A stretch of 64,000 nucleotides of DNA from NCBI RefSeq assembly GCF_002368095.1, contig NZ_AP018227.1:844001-908000 (forward strand). The letters are read 5' to 3'. The notes beneath the pieces were generated by a model that was given only the letters and a program-made list of their open reading frames with translations, was not told the origin of the DNA and made no database searches. A program made the position numbers and the translations under genes. How positions within the stretch are numbered: position 1 is the first letter of the stretch; each line of letters begins with the position of its first letter. This DNA is from Calothrix parasitica NIES-267. GTDB lineage: Bacteria; Cyanobacteriota; Cyanobacteriia; Cyanobacteriales; Nostocaceae. Positions 19,644 through 29,627 of this stretch are shown here, piece after piece.

Positions 19644-20618
19644 TTAAACCAACTTCAAATCAGCATACTCGGCTAGCAAGTCATCGCTTGTTAAGGTGTC
19701 ACCATTTGCTTGGGGTGTCCACAATATCTCGAAGGCTAGCAGTTTATCGCTGGGAATACCACCAAATTGACTTAGTGCTTGACGTAAATCTTCTGAGCTA
19801 TTGATGTTAGGAGTTTCGGTTTTACCTAATGTTGCTGCAAGTAAGGTGACAACTATATATTCTCCAGGACCTTGGGTAATTAAGTCCGTGGGATTTTCTA
19901 ATTCCCCTTTAGATGCTAAAGCGTTGCTTGATGTCGCGGCTTTTAGCTGGTTATTAACATTACTTAATGTTTCTTCACTAAATTTACTACGCTCTGTTAA
20001 GGATAAGCGGTTGAATTCTGTTTCTGCGGAATTTAAGCGAGCTTGATTTGTACCACCACCTGCATAAACCCAATATTCTGGATGACGTAGTAAAGCAAGG
20101 CTGGCTTCTTGTAATACTTGCGCTCTACCAGATGCGGAATTGGTATCGGCTGTTTCGGCAAGTTTGTTTAGTTCGGTTTGTAGTTCGCGAGCTTGAGCTA
20201 ATAAGCCGACCTGTAAGCGGGTTACGGAAATTGTGGGGTTGCTGCTGTAACCGACTTCTTCTCCTCCACCGCTAGCAACTCTACGGAAGGTATTTACTGC
20301 AAAGTTAGCTAAAGCAAAGAAAATTAAAATCCCAAATAAACCACCGAATCCTCCACCTATACCTATAAATGGGAATAGGAAAGGAAAACCAAATCCACCT
20401 CCGGGATAACCGCGATATCCACCTCCGGGGGGAGCATAGGTGCGAGGAGATGAGTAAGAACGACTTGAAGGCATTCTGAAAGAACCACCACCAATCCGAC
20501 CTCCACTGCGTGCAGCTAAGGCTCCTGGTGCTTGACCAAATACCAAGGTAAACACGAGGAATACAATTAAGAAAGGTTTTAAAAGCGGTTTGATGGCACT
20601 TTGTAGTTTTTTACGCAT
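19644..20618 (-). CDS. DUF1517 family membrane protein (FLAP1-like)
   Basis: Protein of 324 residues. An N-terminal signal or anchor (FLIVFLVFTLVFGQ, cut possible after ALA-A near residue 35), then a Gly/Ser/Arg/Tyr-rich stretch (GGRIGGGSFRMPSSRSYSS), a glycine-rich hydrophobic segment (FIGIGGGFGGLFGILIFFALANF), and a C-terminal DUF1517 domain starting near ISVTRLQVGLLAQA. The family is conserved in cyanobacteria and chloroplasts. The Arabidopsis member FLAP1 affects acclimation to fluctuating light. A thylakoid or plasma-membrane location is likely. Its neighbours are not photosynthetic genes, so the context adds nothing. Confidence 0.85.
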   Translation of the reverse strand: MRKKLQSAIKPLLKPFLIVFLVFTLVFGQAPGALAARSGGRIGGGSFRMPSSRSYSSPRTYAPPGGGYRGYPGGGFGFPFLFPFIGIGGGFGGLFGILIFFALANFAVNTFRRVASGGGEEVGYSSNPTISVTRLQVGLLAQARELQTELNKLAETADTNSASGRAQVLQEASLALLRHPEYWVYAGGGTNQARLNSAETEFNRLSLTERSKFSEETLSNVNNQLKAATSSNALASKGELENPTDLITQGPGEYIVVTLLAATLGKTETPNINSSEDLRQALSQFGGIPSDKLLAFEILWTPQANGDTLTSDDLLAEYADLKLV

Positions 20619-21970
20619 GATATGGAGTTGAAAAACGATAAACGATATTAGTTATTTTTGATGCCTGTGTTTAATGACTATTTGCAAGGCTTAAAAGATA
20701 CATTCTTTATGGAGACTTGTTTACTTCGGCTACTAGCTGATAGCTAATTGGCATTTTAAATTTTGTTTTTAATTTATTTCGATTTTTTAACTTTATTTTT
20801 ACTTGCTTTACTGGCTACACATTTAATTTATCGCTTCTGAGTCCCCTTAGACAGTGACCTTTGGAGGGAAATCCACGGTAGATAACCGTACCTTTGTGAA
20901 TAAGTAGTGAGTAGTGAGTAGTGAGTAGTAAGTAGTCCTTCGGGTATCTCCCTAGCGGGAGACGCTGCGCTAACAACAGTTTGCTTATGCTGGGGAACCC
21001 TTTCGGCAGTCGCTCATGGGGGAGACCCCCAAGACCGCACTGCTTCAACACTGCAACTGTTTCACAAGTAGCAAGAAGAGTTTAAGGGTGATTTATATTT
21101 TGTTATATAGCTACGTTTATTGTTGCCGACTTACTTATGTTTATTTTCCCCTCGGCTCGCGACCTTCTAATTTCAAAAGCAAAATAATTATTTACTACGA
21201 CTAAAAAAAAGTAAGATGAAATACATTTACTTTTTTGAATTAAAAGTATTTTTGTGAATATTTTTTTCAGTCAAATTAGATATCCACCTTGGGCTTGTAG
21301 AATTATTTTCTGTATAGTAAAAAACATTTGTATAAATCATATTTTAAGTTTTTATTAAATAATTATTATCTCTTAAAAATTAGTCATAGACTGCAATAAT
21401 CTGCTTTTTGTTTTTGTCAAATTAGGGTTAGATTATTAAGTATTAGTACTTAGGAATATCTGTAAATCTATTTCTAGTTGATTTCTGAATCTACAGAGTA
21501 ATACCTATAGATGCAAGTAAGTATCACTCAAGTATATGTTTCTAGTAAATATGCTTAGGATTTATATTTAAGTAAAGACTAAATAAGAGGGAATTTGACT
21601 ATACTATTTCTACAAGTGGTATAACTTACCTAGGCAGAAAACAATTTCAAGTTATTTGGGTTTGGCATCTAATTACTTTCAACAAAAATGTACAGAAAGT
21701 ATAATTGTCAGCAATTTAATATCTATAGTCATTCCAATTCATTGACGAGAATGCGAGCTTTGCTGCTTGCACTAAATACCACCTATTTTCTGTTTGGAAT
21801 GGCTGTAAATAATGACTCGGACTTTAAATGCTGGGAGTTCACCTGCATTAATTATTCACAGTCTGAGATACTGTATCCGGAGTTTGATATTGCACTTTTG
21901 TTGTGTTTCAACTGTACAAATTTTTAATTCAGTATTATTTTCGGCCAAATGTCACAAGGGTGAAAAGTCA
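20619..21970. other. Long non-coding stretch upstream of the polysaccharide cluster
   Basis: This 1.35-kb gap has no credible gene. It contains 7-nt tandem repeats (AGTAGTG type, about 20903-20940), a short GC-rich patch with CGGGAGACGCTGCGC (about 20957-20972), and from 21100 onward very AT-rich DNA that probably holds the promoter of the DUF1517 gene at one end and of the polysaccharide cluster at the other. Short frames at 20815-21051 and 21688-21927 look random. I find no tRNA or riboswitch. Confidence 0.5.
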
Positions 21971-22417
21971 ATGAAACTTATGCTGGTATGTACCTCCGGA
22001 GGTCATTTCTCAACTATGAGGAGGTTGGAGTCATTTTGGTCTAACCACGAACGCATATGGGTGACTGACTGGAAAAAAGATACAAAATTATTAGAAAACC
22101 AAGAAAAAGTTCATTGGCTGCCTTATCAAGCACCTAGAGATGTATGGGCACTGTGGCGTAATATTCCCCAGGTGTTTAAAATAGTTTACTTAGAACAGCC
22201 GGATGTAGTAATTTCTACGGGAGCAAGTATCGCTATTGGTTTTGCTCTAGCAGCAAAATTACTGGGGAAACGGTTTGTTTATGTAGAAAGTATTTCTCGC
22301 TCTGAGGAACTGAGTTTATCTGGGAAGTTGGTTTATCCATTAAGCGATGAGTTTTATGTACAGTGGCCAAATTTATGTCATAAGTATCCGAAAGCAATTT
22401 TCAAAGGTTATGCTTAA
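21971..22417 (+). CDS. Alg14-like (PssD/CpsF-type) glycosyltransferase subunit
   Basis: Protein of 148 residues starting at the ATG at 21971 (MKLMLVCTSGGHFSTMRRL). The longer open frame upstream has no family similarity. The glycine motif near the start (CTSGGH) and the DVVISTGASIAIGFALAAKLLGK segment are typical of the PssD/EpsE/Alg14 family. Its members hold the acceptor side and anchor the catalytic Alg13-like partner at the membrane. The partner is encoded 254 nt downstream. Together they probably add the second sugar to a lipid-linked precursor. It opens a + strand polysaccharide cluster. Confidence 0.85.
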   Translation: MKLMLVCTSGGHFSTMRRLESFWSNHERIWVTDWKKDTKLLENQEKVHWLPYQAPRDVWALWRNIPQVFKIVYLEQPDVVISTGASIAIGFALAAKLLGKRFVYVESISRSEELSLSGKLVYPLSDEFYVQWPNLCHKYPKAIFKGYA

Positions 22418-22671
22418 AGATTTTTTTAGATTATCTGCTTGGGGGAAGGTCAAACAATTTTGGATTTTGGATTAACGATTTTAGATTGTCCCCCTAAATT
22501 TATTTATGGGCTTGGGGGATTGCGAGGATTAACGGTATAAGCCTCACTTTAGCGGTGAACGCAGCGTGTCCCCCCTTGACAGCAAGATTTTTCCATAGCT
22601 GAAACTAGGGGCTTGAAACCATTTATAATCCAAAATCCAAAACTTTGAGAGCAACTTTTATTTGATAAACA

Positions 22672-23154
22672 ATGATTACTGTAACTTTAGGAACGATTCC
22701 TTTTACTTTTGATAGAGCTATCGATTGGCTCGACAGTCTTTTGGACGCAGGGGTGATTTCAGAAAGTGTTTTTGTACAGCATGGAACGACTGATGTCTCG
22801 AAGCTGGCAAAATACCCTTTCGTAACCACTGAGCCAATAGTTGAGACCAGTTTTTTGATGAACACAATCGGCTCATCTCGATTAATTTTATCCCATGCAG
22901 GTCAAGGGTTAACGAGAGGATTGGCAGCCCAAGGAGCCTGTTTTGTTCTAATGCCGCGTTTATCTTGTTACAACGAGCATATTGATGACCATCAATTATT
23001 GTTTGCTCAAGGAGTAGAAAAATTGGGAATACCTTATTGTACTAGTTTGGATAATTTAGAACTAGCAGTTAAATGTCCTCCACCAAGTTTTAAAGGGCAG
23101 ATTTTTGACGAACCTAAGCTAGCAGAGCATTTGATGCAGATATATCCCGTATAA
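22672..23154 (+). CDS. Alg13-like (PssE/CpsG-type) glycosyltransferase subunit
   Basis: Protein of 160 residues matching the C-terminal half of family-28 glycosyltransferases: MITVTLGTIPFTFDRAIDWL at the start, and the nucleotide-sugar binding motif ILSHAGQGLTRGLAAQGACFVLMPR with the conserved His. It should bind the UDP-sugar and act with the Alg14-like protein encoded upstream. The 254-nt gap between the halves is unusual for this pair. It contains two facing copies of a TTTTGGATT-type repeat (about 22458 and 22629). Confidence 0.87.
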   Translation: MITVTLGTIPFTFDRAIDWLDSLLDAGVISESVFVQHGTTDVSKLAKYPFVTTEPIVETSFLMNTIGSSRLILSHAGQGLTRGLAAQGACFVLMPRLSCYNEHIDDHQLLFAQGVEKLGIPYCTSLDNLELAVKCPPPSFKGQIFDEPKLAEHLMQIYPV

Positions 23155-23246
23155 ATTAGATAATCGTGCTACAAAGACAAATTTGTGGGTAAATAGATTA
23201 TTGCTTGAACAGAGAAAATAATTAGAGATTTGGAGCAATTGTCGAT

Positions 23247-25271
23247 ATGAATAGAATTGCCAAAATAGCAATACGACATTGGAAGCTGCTCTTGGCTTGG
23301 AATATTCTTATTCTAGGAATCACTGCGATTAATATCAAGGTGGCTCCTCGGGTTTGGAGCAGTCAAGCACAGTTGATATTACCTAATGTTACTAACGATA
23401 GTGACGCAGATTTAGGTAAATTGGGTAGCGTCCGAGATGGTGGTGTGGTTTTTTCTCAACAGATTAACCCGTTAAATATCCTGTCTTCCGTAGCGATGAG
23501 CGACCGTGTGATTCAGGAAGTATGGCAAAATGACCCCGAAAAAGCAGATTTTTCTCGGTTGAATAATTTTAAGAAACTCTTTGAAGTTTCTCCCGAAAAA
23601 GAATCCACAGTTATATCAGTCTCCGTTGAAGGTTCTAGCCCCGAACTGGCTCAGCAGCGTGCTAATGGTTTAATTAAAGCATTTCGCGACCGACTTCAGG
23701 AATTACGTAAAGATGAAGCACAACAGCGGTCGCAATTTATGCAAGACGAAGTAAAGCAAGCTTATCAAAAGTTGTTTAAAACACAAAAGAATTTAAGCGA
23801 ATTTAAGCAAAAAACAAATTTAGTCAGCTCGGAAGAACAGACCAAAGAGATTGTTTCGACTATAAATGCTTTGGAGACGGAACAAGCTCAAACAATTGCT
23901 CAAGCTCAGGAATTTCAATCTAGAGCAAAAATGCTATCGGCTCGGATTGAAATGAGTCCCTCAACGGCTGTAAATTCCGTAAAACTCAAGGAAAACAAAG
24001 AATATCAGTTATTTAGAGATAAATTAAGTGAAGTTGAAGTTGCCTTAGTGGAAGCACGAGGTAAACTCACAAATAGTCATCCTCAAATACAAGAACTAGT
24101 TTACCAGCAAAGGGTTTTACGCAGCCAACTTAGACAATACCTTGCCAATACAAGTAGTGTCGCTGGGGTTGATACATCAGTTGGTCAAAATACTGCTGCT
24201 TTAGCCGAGCAAATGATTTTGGCAGAAAGTCAAGCTTTTGGAATGCTCAAAAAAGCCGAACAATTGCAACCGACTATTGATAATTTGATTAAAACCTTGA
24301 ATGGTTTACCCCAAAAACAAGCTACGTTATTGGAGCTACAGCGACAATATGATATTGCTGAAGGGGTTTACAACGGGGTCGTAGCACAAGCGGAACAAGC
24401 AAAGCTCGGTTCTTTTAGTGCTTATCCCAGCGTTCAAGTGCTAGACCAACCAATCATGGATACTAAACCCGTGGGTCCGAAGCTCAGACTGATGTTGCTC
24501 GGAGCATTGCTAGCTTGTGGTTTCGGTAGTGCAGCAATAATCTTGTTCTCGGAAAATCGCGACCCCTTACTCAGCCCCAAAGATATTGTTCAAACCAACA
24601 TTCCCGTACTTGCCAATATTCCCTATATAAAGAATATACATGGAAAATTAGAGCAAAAATTGGGAGGAGAAATCGAGTTTCAGCGCTTAGCTTCCGCAGT
24701 TAGCTTGATGCAGTTGGGTTCTGGAAGGTTGATGATTGCTAGTGCTACCACTTCAGAAGGTAAAACTACAGCGACTTTGGGGTTAGCCAATGCGTTAATA
24801 AATTTGGGTTTCAAAGTATTAGTTGTTGACGGAGATTTTCGTAAAAGCGAACTTTCACAATCTTTGGGTTATCAGTCACAAACAATATTAGATTCGCGAT
24901 TTATACATAAGAAAATTCGTCCTAATTTAGATTTATTATCGGTTAATATTGCCGAAGATAAAATTTCTGAATTTGTTGCTCGTGGAGAATTTGAGCAACA
25001 TTTGAATTTCGTACAAACTAATGATAATTACGATTATGTCTTGGTTGATAGTTCTCCGGTAACTTTGACACCAGAAGCAGCATTGCTTGCAAAAGTAATA
25101 ATAAATGTCTTGTTTGTTGTTCGTTCTACAACCAGTCATCGTAACTATTTTTGCGACAGTATCGAACAGTTAACCCGACACAAAGCAGAAATTGCTGGGT
25201 TAGTAGTTAATGGTGTGGAAACAAGGGGACAAGCTTATATGTATGGGCAAAATATTGCTCAGGTAGAGTAA
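23247..25271 (+). CDS. Wzc/GumC-like polysaccharide co-polymerase with CpsD-like ATPase domain
   Basis: Protein of 674 residues. TM1 (LLLAWNILILGITAINI, ~13-30), a Wzz-type periplasmic region with long coiled coils (~130-400), a conserved exit TM preceded by a proline-rich stretch (QPIMDTKPVGPKLRLMLLG, ~420-450), and a cytoplasmic P-loop ATPase domain. The ATPase domain has Walker A SATTSEGKTT (Lys506), Walker A' VLVVDGDFRK and Walker B YDYVLVDSSP. It controls chain length and export in Wzy-dependent pathways. The C-terminus (GQAYMYGQNIAQVE) has only two tyrosines, not the usual cluster, so autophosphorylation on a Tyr tail is doubtful. Confidence 0.92.
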   Translation: MNRIAKIAIRHWKLLLAWNILILGITAINIKVAPRVWSSQAQLILPNVTNDSDADLGKLGSVRDGGVVFSQQINPLNILSSVAMSDRVIQEVWQNDPEKADFSRLNNFKKLFEVSPEKESTVISVSVEGSSPELAQQRANGLIKAFRDRLQELRKDEAQQRSQFMQDEVKQAYQKLFKTQKNLSEFKQKTNLVSSEEQTKEIVSTINALETEQAQTIAQAQEFQSRAKMLSARIEMSPSTAVNSVKLKENKEYQLFRDKLSEVEVALVEARGKLTNSHPQIQELVYQQRVLRSQLRQYLANTSSVAGVDTSVGQNTAALAEQMILAESQAFGMLKKAEQLQPTIDNLIKTLNGLPQKQATLLELQRQYDIAEGVYNGVVAQAEQAKLGSFSAYPSVQVLDQPIMDTKPVGPKLRLMLLGALLACGFGSAAIILFSENRDPLLSPKDIVQTNIPVLANIPYIKNIHGKLEQKLGGEIEFQRLASAVSLMQLGSGRLMIASATTSEGKTTATLGLANALINLGFKVLVVDGDFRKSELSQSLGYQSQTILDSRFIHKKIRPNLDLLSVNIAEDKISEFVARGEFEQHLNFVQTNDNYDYVLVDSSPVTLTPEAALLAKVIINVLFVVRSTTSHRNYFCDSIEQLTRHKAEIAGLVVNGVETRGQAYMYGQNIAQVE

Positions 25272-25684
25272 GGAGTAATAAGTAGGAAGTAGCAAGTAAT
25301 AAGTAATAAGTAATAAGTAATGAGTAATATAGCCTTTCCAATTTTATTAAGGTATACCTTAAAACCTCACCCCGACAAAGCTGCGCTTTATCTCCCCTCT
25401 CCTGGTGGAAGGAGAGGGGTTGGGGGTGAGGTGAAGCTGCATCTCATTTACTTGATAAACGCTATAGGTAATAAAAATAAGTAATGAATTGAGCTTTATG
25501 ACTTATTTTTGTTCTGTCATCTAGTTGTGTTTGTATTAGGTCGATTGAATAAGTAAAGCACTAGGTCACTAGGTTAAGACATTAATGAATAAACGAACCT
25601 ATGATTCTTAAACCTTTGACCTTCTACCTTCATGTAGTGCTATAAGTAAATCAATTAATGAATTGATGAATAATAAATAAATTC
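25272..25684. other. Intergenic region with STRRs and a MITE
   Basis: 413 nt. Heptamers of the AGTAATA type at about 25279-25326 begin just after the Wzc stop and abut the TATAGC-bounded element at 25328-25466. The remainder is AT-rich, with no gene seen. Confidence 0.55.
25328..25466. repeat. TATAGC-bounded MITE-like element, copy with inverted core
   Basis: 139 bp with ends TATAGCCTTT and AAACGCTATA. The right arm (CTTGATAAACGCTATA) matches 19217 in the same orientation, but the CCTCACCC...GGGTGAGG core reads as the reverse complement: AAAGCTGCGCTTTATCTCCC comes first, then CTGGTGGAAGGAGAGGGGTT. Confidence 0.75.
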
Positions 25685-27073
25685 ATGAGCCAACGATTGA
25701 GGTTAAATTTAGCTACTGAAAATACGTCGGGGGATAGTAATCTATTCTCCGGTATTTGGATTCGGTGGAATAATCTTACGCTTGCAGAAAAAGTTGTTTG
25801 TACCAACATCATTTTAATCCCTTTATGGTGGATGTGGGGTTGGAGATTCTATTTTATTTTTTTAGTCGGGGGTATTGTTATTTATGAATGGTATAACAAT
25901 AAAGAACTCCGCATTTCTCGTCCGAGTATTGCTGCTTTTTCAATTATCACTTACGGTTTATACGTTTTAACCGTGCGCTATTTTTATGGAGAGATAGAGG
26001 GTTTACGACTCAATTTTAATACTGTAATTGCACCTTTAAATAATATTGTTTTCTTTGGTTTATCGCTATGGTACGTTCAAGATAGAAAAATACGTATTCG
26101 TATTTCTGCTGTTTGCTGGTCTGTTACAGTTCTGATAGTCACAATGTTGGCAACATGGGCGATTATTTATTTTGGCTTAAATCAAGCAGACTATGTAACT
26201 CCTCTTTCAATTTATGGTGTTTTAACTGGTAAAAGTGGAGGGTTTACACCGGGAGATGGTAATAGTAACTTCTTAATGCCTTATTTTCCTCAAGATGAAT
26301 CTATAGCAGGAATGGTACGTTATTTATACTTTTTTCCAGGCCCGGAAGCTTTAGCTTTGGCTATGGGTTTTGTTTGTTTGCTGTCGTTAGATATTAAAAA
26401 TCGTTTTTGGTCAATATTTTTATTATTAAGTGCGGTTTTTTTATTACTTACAAGTGGAACTCGTTCGGTTTGGGTTAGTTTACCAATAGTTTTAGGTCTG
26501 CGATATTTATTTGTGGCTGGTAAGGTTTTTAGTCCTGCATTTGTTTGCGGATTACTAGCAGTTATCAGTTTGAGTACTTTCTCAATTCCTGCTATTAGTA
26601 ATACTGTAATTGATAGTTTAATGGATACTGCCGATAAAACAGCAAATGCTCGTGCAGACTCTACAAAAGTTCGTAGCGAAATTTATAGATTGACAATAAA
26701 AGATTTAGAAAACGCTTCTAATTCAAAATTTATATTTGGTCATGTAGTTAATGGCAGAGGAATTTTACCAGGATACAAACCGGCTGAAGTAGGTACCCAT
26801 AGTTTTATTTTAGGAACCTTACTTTATAGGGGAGGTTTGTTAGGAACTATATTTTTCTTAACTTTCTGGGTGTCAATACTTTGGGGATTATTTAGAACGC
26901 GAGATGATAGACCTTCGTGCCTATTTGTGTTTGTACTTTTTAGCTTAACATTTGTCACGATGGAGATAGAAATGCCCGTTTTACCAATTACTCTTCTTTG
27001 TCTTATGCTGCGTACTAATAAACAAAAATATTCTTCTCAACAACAATTTAAATCTTTTTCTAAGGCTTTGTGA
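25685..27073 (+). CDS. O-antigen polymerase/ligase-like membrane protein (Wzy candidate)
   Basis: Protein of 462 residues with about 10-11 TM segments and one large periplasmic loop (~165-215 and ~310-370). The motif LTSGTRSVWVSLPIVLG resembles the Ser/Arg-containing motif of Wzy/WaaL proteins, which join lipid-linked repeat units. It sits between the Wzc-like gene and glycosyltransferases and near a Wzx-like gene, so a polymerase is more likely than a ligase. Wzy proteins diverge strongly, so the call rests on topology plus context. Confidence 0.8.
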   Translation: MSQRLRLNLATENTSGDSNLFSGIWIRWNNLTLAEKVVCTNIILIPLWWMWGWRFYFIFLVGGIVIYEWYNNKELRISRPSIAAFSIITYGLYVLTVRYFYGEIEGLRLNFNTVIAPLNNIVFFGLSLWYVQDRKIRIRISAVCWSVTVLIVTMLATWAIIYFGLNQADYVTPLSIYGVLTGKSGGFTPGDGNSNFLMPYFPQDESIAGMVRYLYFFPGPEALALAMGFVCLLSLDIKNRFWSIFLLLSAVFLLLTSGTRSVWVSLPIVLGLRYLFVAGKVFSPAFVCGLLAVISLSTFSIPAISNTVIDSLMDTADKTANARADSTKVRSEIYRLTIKDLENASNSKFIFGHVVNGRGILPGYKPAEVGTHSFILGTLLYRGGLLGTIFFLTFWVSILWGLFRTRDDRPSCLFVFVLFSLTFVTMEIEMPVLPITLLCLMLRTNKQKYSSQQQFKSFSKAL

Positions 27074-27083
27074 TTTAAAGTTT

Positions 27084-27110
27084 GTAGTTGCGCTTATAGC
27101 GCCAAATATA
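27084..27110. repeat. GTAGTTGCGC palindrome family copy
   Basis: GTAGTTGCGC, then TTATA, then GCGCCAAATATA, just after the Wzy-like stop codon. Other members: 14736-14761, 35686-35710, 41399-41424 and 41627-41652. Confidence 0.65.
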
Positions 27111-27143
27111 TAAAGTGAAGACCTTGTTGTTGGATATATTTTT

Positions 27144-27255
27144 ATTTATAAGTAATTGGAGGGAAATGTTTCATGTTTGGCGCTAAAGCGCAACTACGAA
27201 CATTTATAAGTAATTGGAGGGAAATGTTTCATGTTTGGCGCTAAAGCGCAACTAC
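27144..27255. repeat. Exact 54-nt tandem duplication
   Basis: 27144-27197 and 27202-27255 are identical 54-nt copies separated by GAAC. Each starts ATTTATAAGTAATTGGAGGG and ends in a GGCGCTAAAGCGC palindrome followed by AACTAC. The palindrome belongs to the GTAGTTGCGC family; another copy lies at 27084-27110 in opposite orientation. Confidence 0.85.
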
Positions 27256-27310
27256 TAACAATTTTATTTATAGGTAATTCAAGTATATTTCACTATCAAA
27301 GCAGTTGTTT

Positions 27311-28345
27311 ATGTTAAATAAAAAAATAGAAAACAATCAAATCGATACTGATTCTGTAAATCCTCTGGTTAGCGTCATTATCGGAAACTATAACTATGGT
27401 AAATTTATTTCTAAAGCAATTGAGAGCGTTTTTAACCAGACATATAGAAATTTTGAGTTAATAATCGTTGATGATGGTTCAACAGATAATTCACGAGAGA
27501 TTATAGAAAGTTATGGAGATAAATTAACTGCAATCTTTCAGCAAAATGGAGGACAAGGTGCAGCTTTTAATTCGGGATTTACAGCTTCAAAAGGTGAAAT
27601 TATTTGTTTTTTAGATTCGGATGACTATTATTATCCAGAAAAAATAGCCAAAGTTGTAGCAGCATTTAAGAAAAATCCCGATTGGGTGCAAATTTCTCAC
27701 GGTCGTACTTCAATTGAGGCTGATGGAACTATTATCGGAAGAGACCCAACTTTTTTCAGTCAAGGTGATGTTACCCAACTGTTACTTAATTATGGTAGAT
27801 ATGCTTGGTCTTTGACTTCAGGTTTAGCATATAAACGTTGGGTTTTAGAAAAAGTATTACCTATTCCGAAACTTCCCCATGGAGCAGATACTTATTTAAC
27901 TGCTACGGTACCTTTTTATGGAAATATTGGATGTATTAAAGAACCGCTAATGTTTTATCGCTATCACGGTAATAACATGAATGCAGCAAGTAATAATATA
28001 CATTATCTAATTGAACAGCGGGAGCAGACAGCAATATGCATTAATAAAACTGCTCATAAATTAGGATTAACAGAGACTTATAATCTGGAAAAAGATGCGG
28101 ATTATCGCAGTTTGAAGGTACTTGAAACTGGTGTTTCATCTCCGAAAGAAGCTATCACAATATTTTGGATGACTTGGAAGGAAAGTAGAGCTATAGGTCA
28201 TAGTTTTAAAGATACTATGGAAAGATTTGTGAGACGGGGTATGTGTACTTTGTTCCCGAAAGAAGCACCAATATATTTACGTTTAAGACTCCGACGTTAT
28301 CTACGATTCAAATTCAGTCGCAGACAATTTAAACCATTAACTTAA
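27311..28345 (+). CDS. Family 2 glycosyltransferase
   Basis: Protein of 344 residues from the ATG at 27311; an upstream in-frame TTG at 27305 adds two residues but is less likely. It has a GT-A fold: VSVIIGNYNYGKFISKAIES, the UDP-binding VDDGSTD and the metal-binding CFLDSDDYY (DxD). It should transfer a sugar to the lipid-linked repeat unit at the cytoplasmic face. The start is preceded by the 54-nt duplication, so regulation may be separate from the upstream genes. Confidence 0.9.
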   Translation: MLNKKIENNQIDTDSVNPLVSVIIGNYNYGKFISKAIESVFNQTYRNFELIIVDDGSTDNSREIIESYGDKLTAIFQQNGGQGAAFNSGFTASKGEIICFLDSDDYYYPEKIAKVVAAFKKNPDWVQISHGRTSIEADGTIIGRDPTFFSQGDVTQLLLNYGRYAWSLTSGLAYKRWVLEKVLPIPKLPHGADTYLTATVPFYGNIGCIKEPLMFYRYHGNNMNAASNNIHYLIEQREQTAICINKTAHKLGLTETYNLEKDADYRSLKVLETGVSSPKEAITIFWMTWKESRAIGHSFKDTMERFVRRGMCTLFPKEAPIYLRLRLRRYLRFKFSRRQFKPLT

Positions 28346-28402
28346 AAGTAATTAAAAGTGATAACTATAAAAATAATTAGGACAATATAATTAATTGCAT
28401 CT

Positions 28403-29620
28403 ATGACTACTTACCTATCGAAGAATGGAGTTTCTGGTAATAATCAATATAATATAAAAAGGCTACTTGTCATACCGGGATACTGTAATGTTTTAGGAGG
28501 TACAACGGTTAGTCTTTTAATGCTGGCTAAAGGGTTTGCAAGCTGTGGATTCTTAGACAAACTTTGTGTTTTAATCCATAAAGGTTCATTTATGGAAAAG
28601 TATTTTCAAGATGCAGGTTTAGATAAATGTGTAGAATTGATTGAAGCTGATAACCCTAATGAATTTCTCAAAAAAGCGTTAAGATGGGTAGGAAAACAAC
28701 CCAAGGAATTTCCTTTATTATTAGACAATTGTGTTTGGAGAAGTTATTTACCGATACTGACATTATTTTCGCCATCTTTACGTTTAAGTGGTCGTAAACT
28801 TTATCATTTTTGCCATGATTTGGCTTTATCTCATAATAAATTGGGATATTTGGCCAGAAAAATTACCTTCTTTAGTCTTTCCCCCGGTGCTATTTGTAAT
28901 TCCCAATTTACATCAGAACATATTCGTGGTTTCATGCCAGATATAAAGGGAATTCTTTATCAACCGGTTGACTTAGAAAAGTTCAATACTCGAAGTGAAA
29001 TTAGCACTCCCCCAGATAATTTAAAATCAATTGTAGATTCTGGTGCTAAGATAATGCTTACTCCTTCACGTATTAATAAACCAGGGATTATTAATGATAA
29101 AAATTTGCGAGCATTGATTCCGGTATTAAAGGAATTAAAAGCAATGGGGAAAAATTATCATGGGGTAGTGATTGGGGAAGACCAATCAACCGACAATATC
29201 TATAGTCAGGATTTACTCGAAAGTGCTATTGAGGCAGGAGTTGCAGACCGGTTTACGATTTTACCCCCCGCTCTGAATATTGAAGATTACTACAGATGTG
29301 CAGATATAGTCGTTACTCTCGCTCCCAGAGAACCTTTTGGACGGACGGTTGTAGAAGCAATTGCTTGTGGTATTCCGGTAGTTGGTAGCAATACTGGTGG
29401 TATTAACGAGATTTTACAGAATTTTGCTCCTGAATGGACTGTTAAACCAAATGATTCGGTAGCGGTAGCAAACGCTATTATTAATGTAGACCAAGATTCA
29501 CATACAAAAGAGCTTTTAAATCGGGGTTGTGCTTGGGTCAAAAAACACTGTAGCTTAAAAAGTTATGCCAAAGGGATGATGCAGTTTACAGGTTTAAATG
29601 TTCTTTCAAAAATGGAGTAG
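28403..29620 (+). CDS. Family 4 glycosyltransferase
   Basis: Protein of 405 residues with a GT-B fold. The C-terminal nucleotide-sugar domain has the E-x7-E motif region APREPFGRTVVEAIACGIPV followed by GSNTGGINEI. The N-terminal domain holds GGTTVSLLMLAKGF, a typical acceptor-side glycine loop. It is probably a retaining transferase of the repeat-unit pathway; donor and acceptor cannot be read from sequence. The next gene begins 7 nt after its stop. Confidence 0.88.
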   Translation: MTTYLSKNGVSGNNQYNIKRLLVIPGYCNVLGGTTVSLLMLAKGFASCGFLDKLCVLIHKGSFMEKYFQDAGLDKCVELIEADNPNEFLKKALRWVGKQPKEFPLLLDNCVWRSYLPILTLFSPSLRLSGRKLYHFCHDLALSHNKLGYLARKITFFSLSPGAICNSQFTSEHIRGFMPDIKGILYQPVDLEKFNTRSEISTPPDNLKSIVDSGAKIMLTPSRINKPGIINDKNLRALIPVLKELKAMGKNYHGVVIGEDQSTDNIYSQDLLESAIEAGVADRFTILPPALNIEDYYRCADIVVTLAPREPFGRTVVEAIACGIPVVGSNTGGINEILQNFAPEWTVKPNDSVAVANAIINVDQDSHTKELLNRGCAWVKKHCSLKSYAKGMMQFTGLNVLSKME

Positions 29621-29627
29621 TAAGAAC

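Noticed and set aside
20815-21051. 78-codon minus-strand frame
   Set aside because: Built from AGTAGTG heptamers and a GC-rich intergenic repeat; no family resemblance.
20619-21970. RNA gene in the long gap
   Set aside because: I looked for tRNA arms, riboswitch-like cores and rRNA motifs and recognised none; a covariance-model search would be needed to exclude small RNAs.
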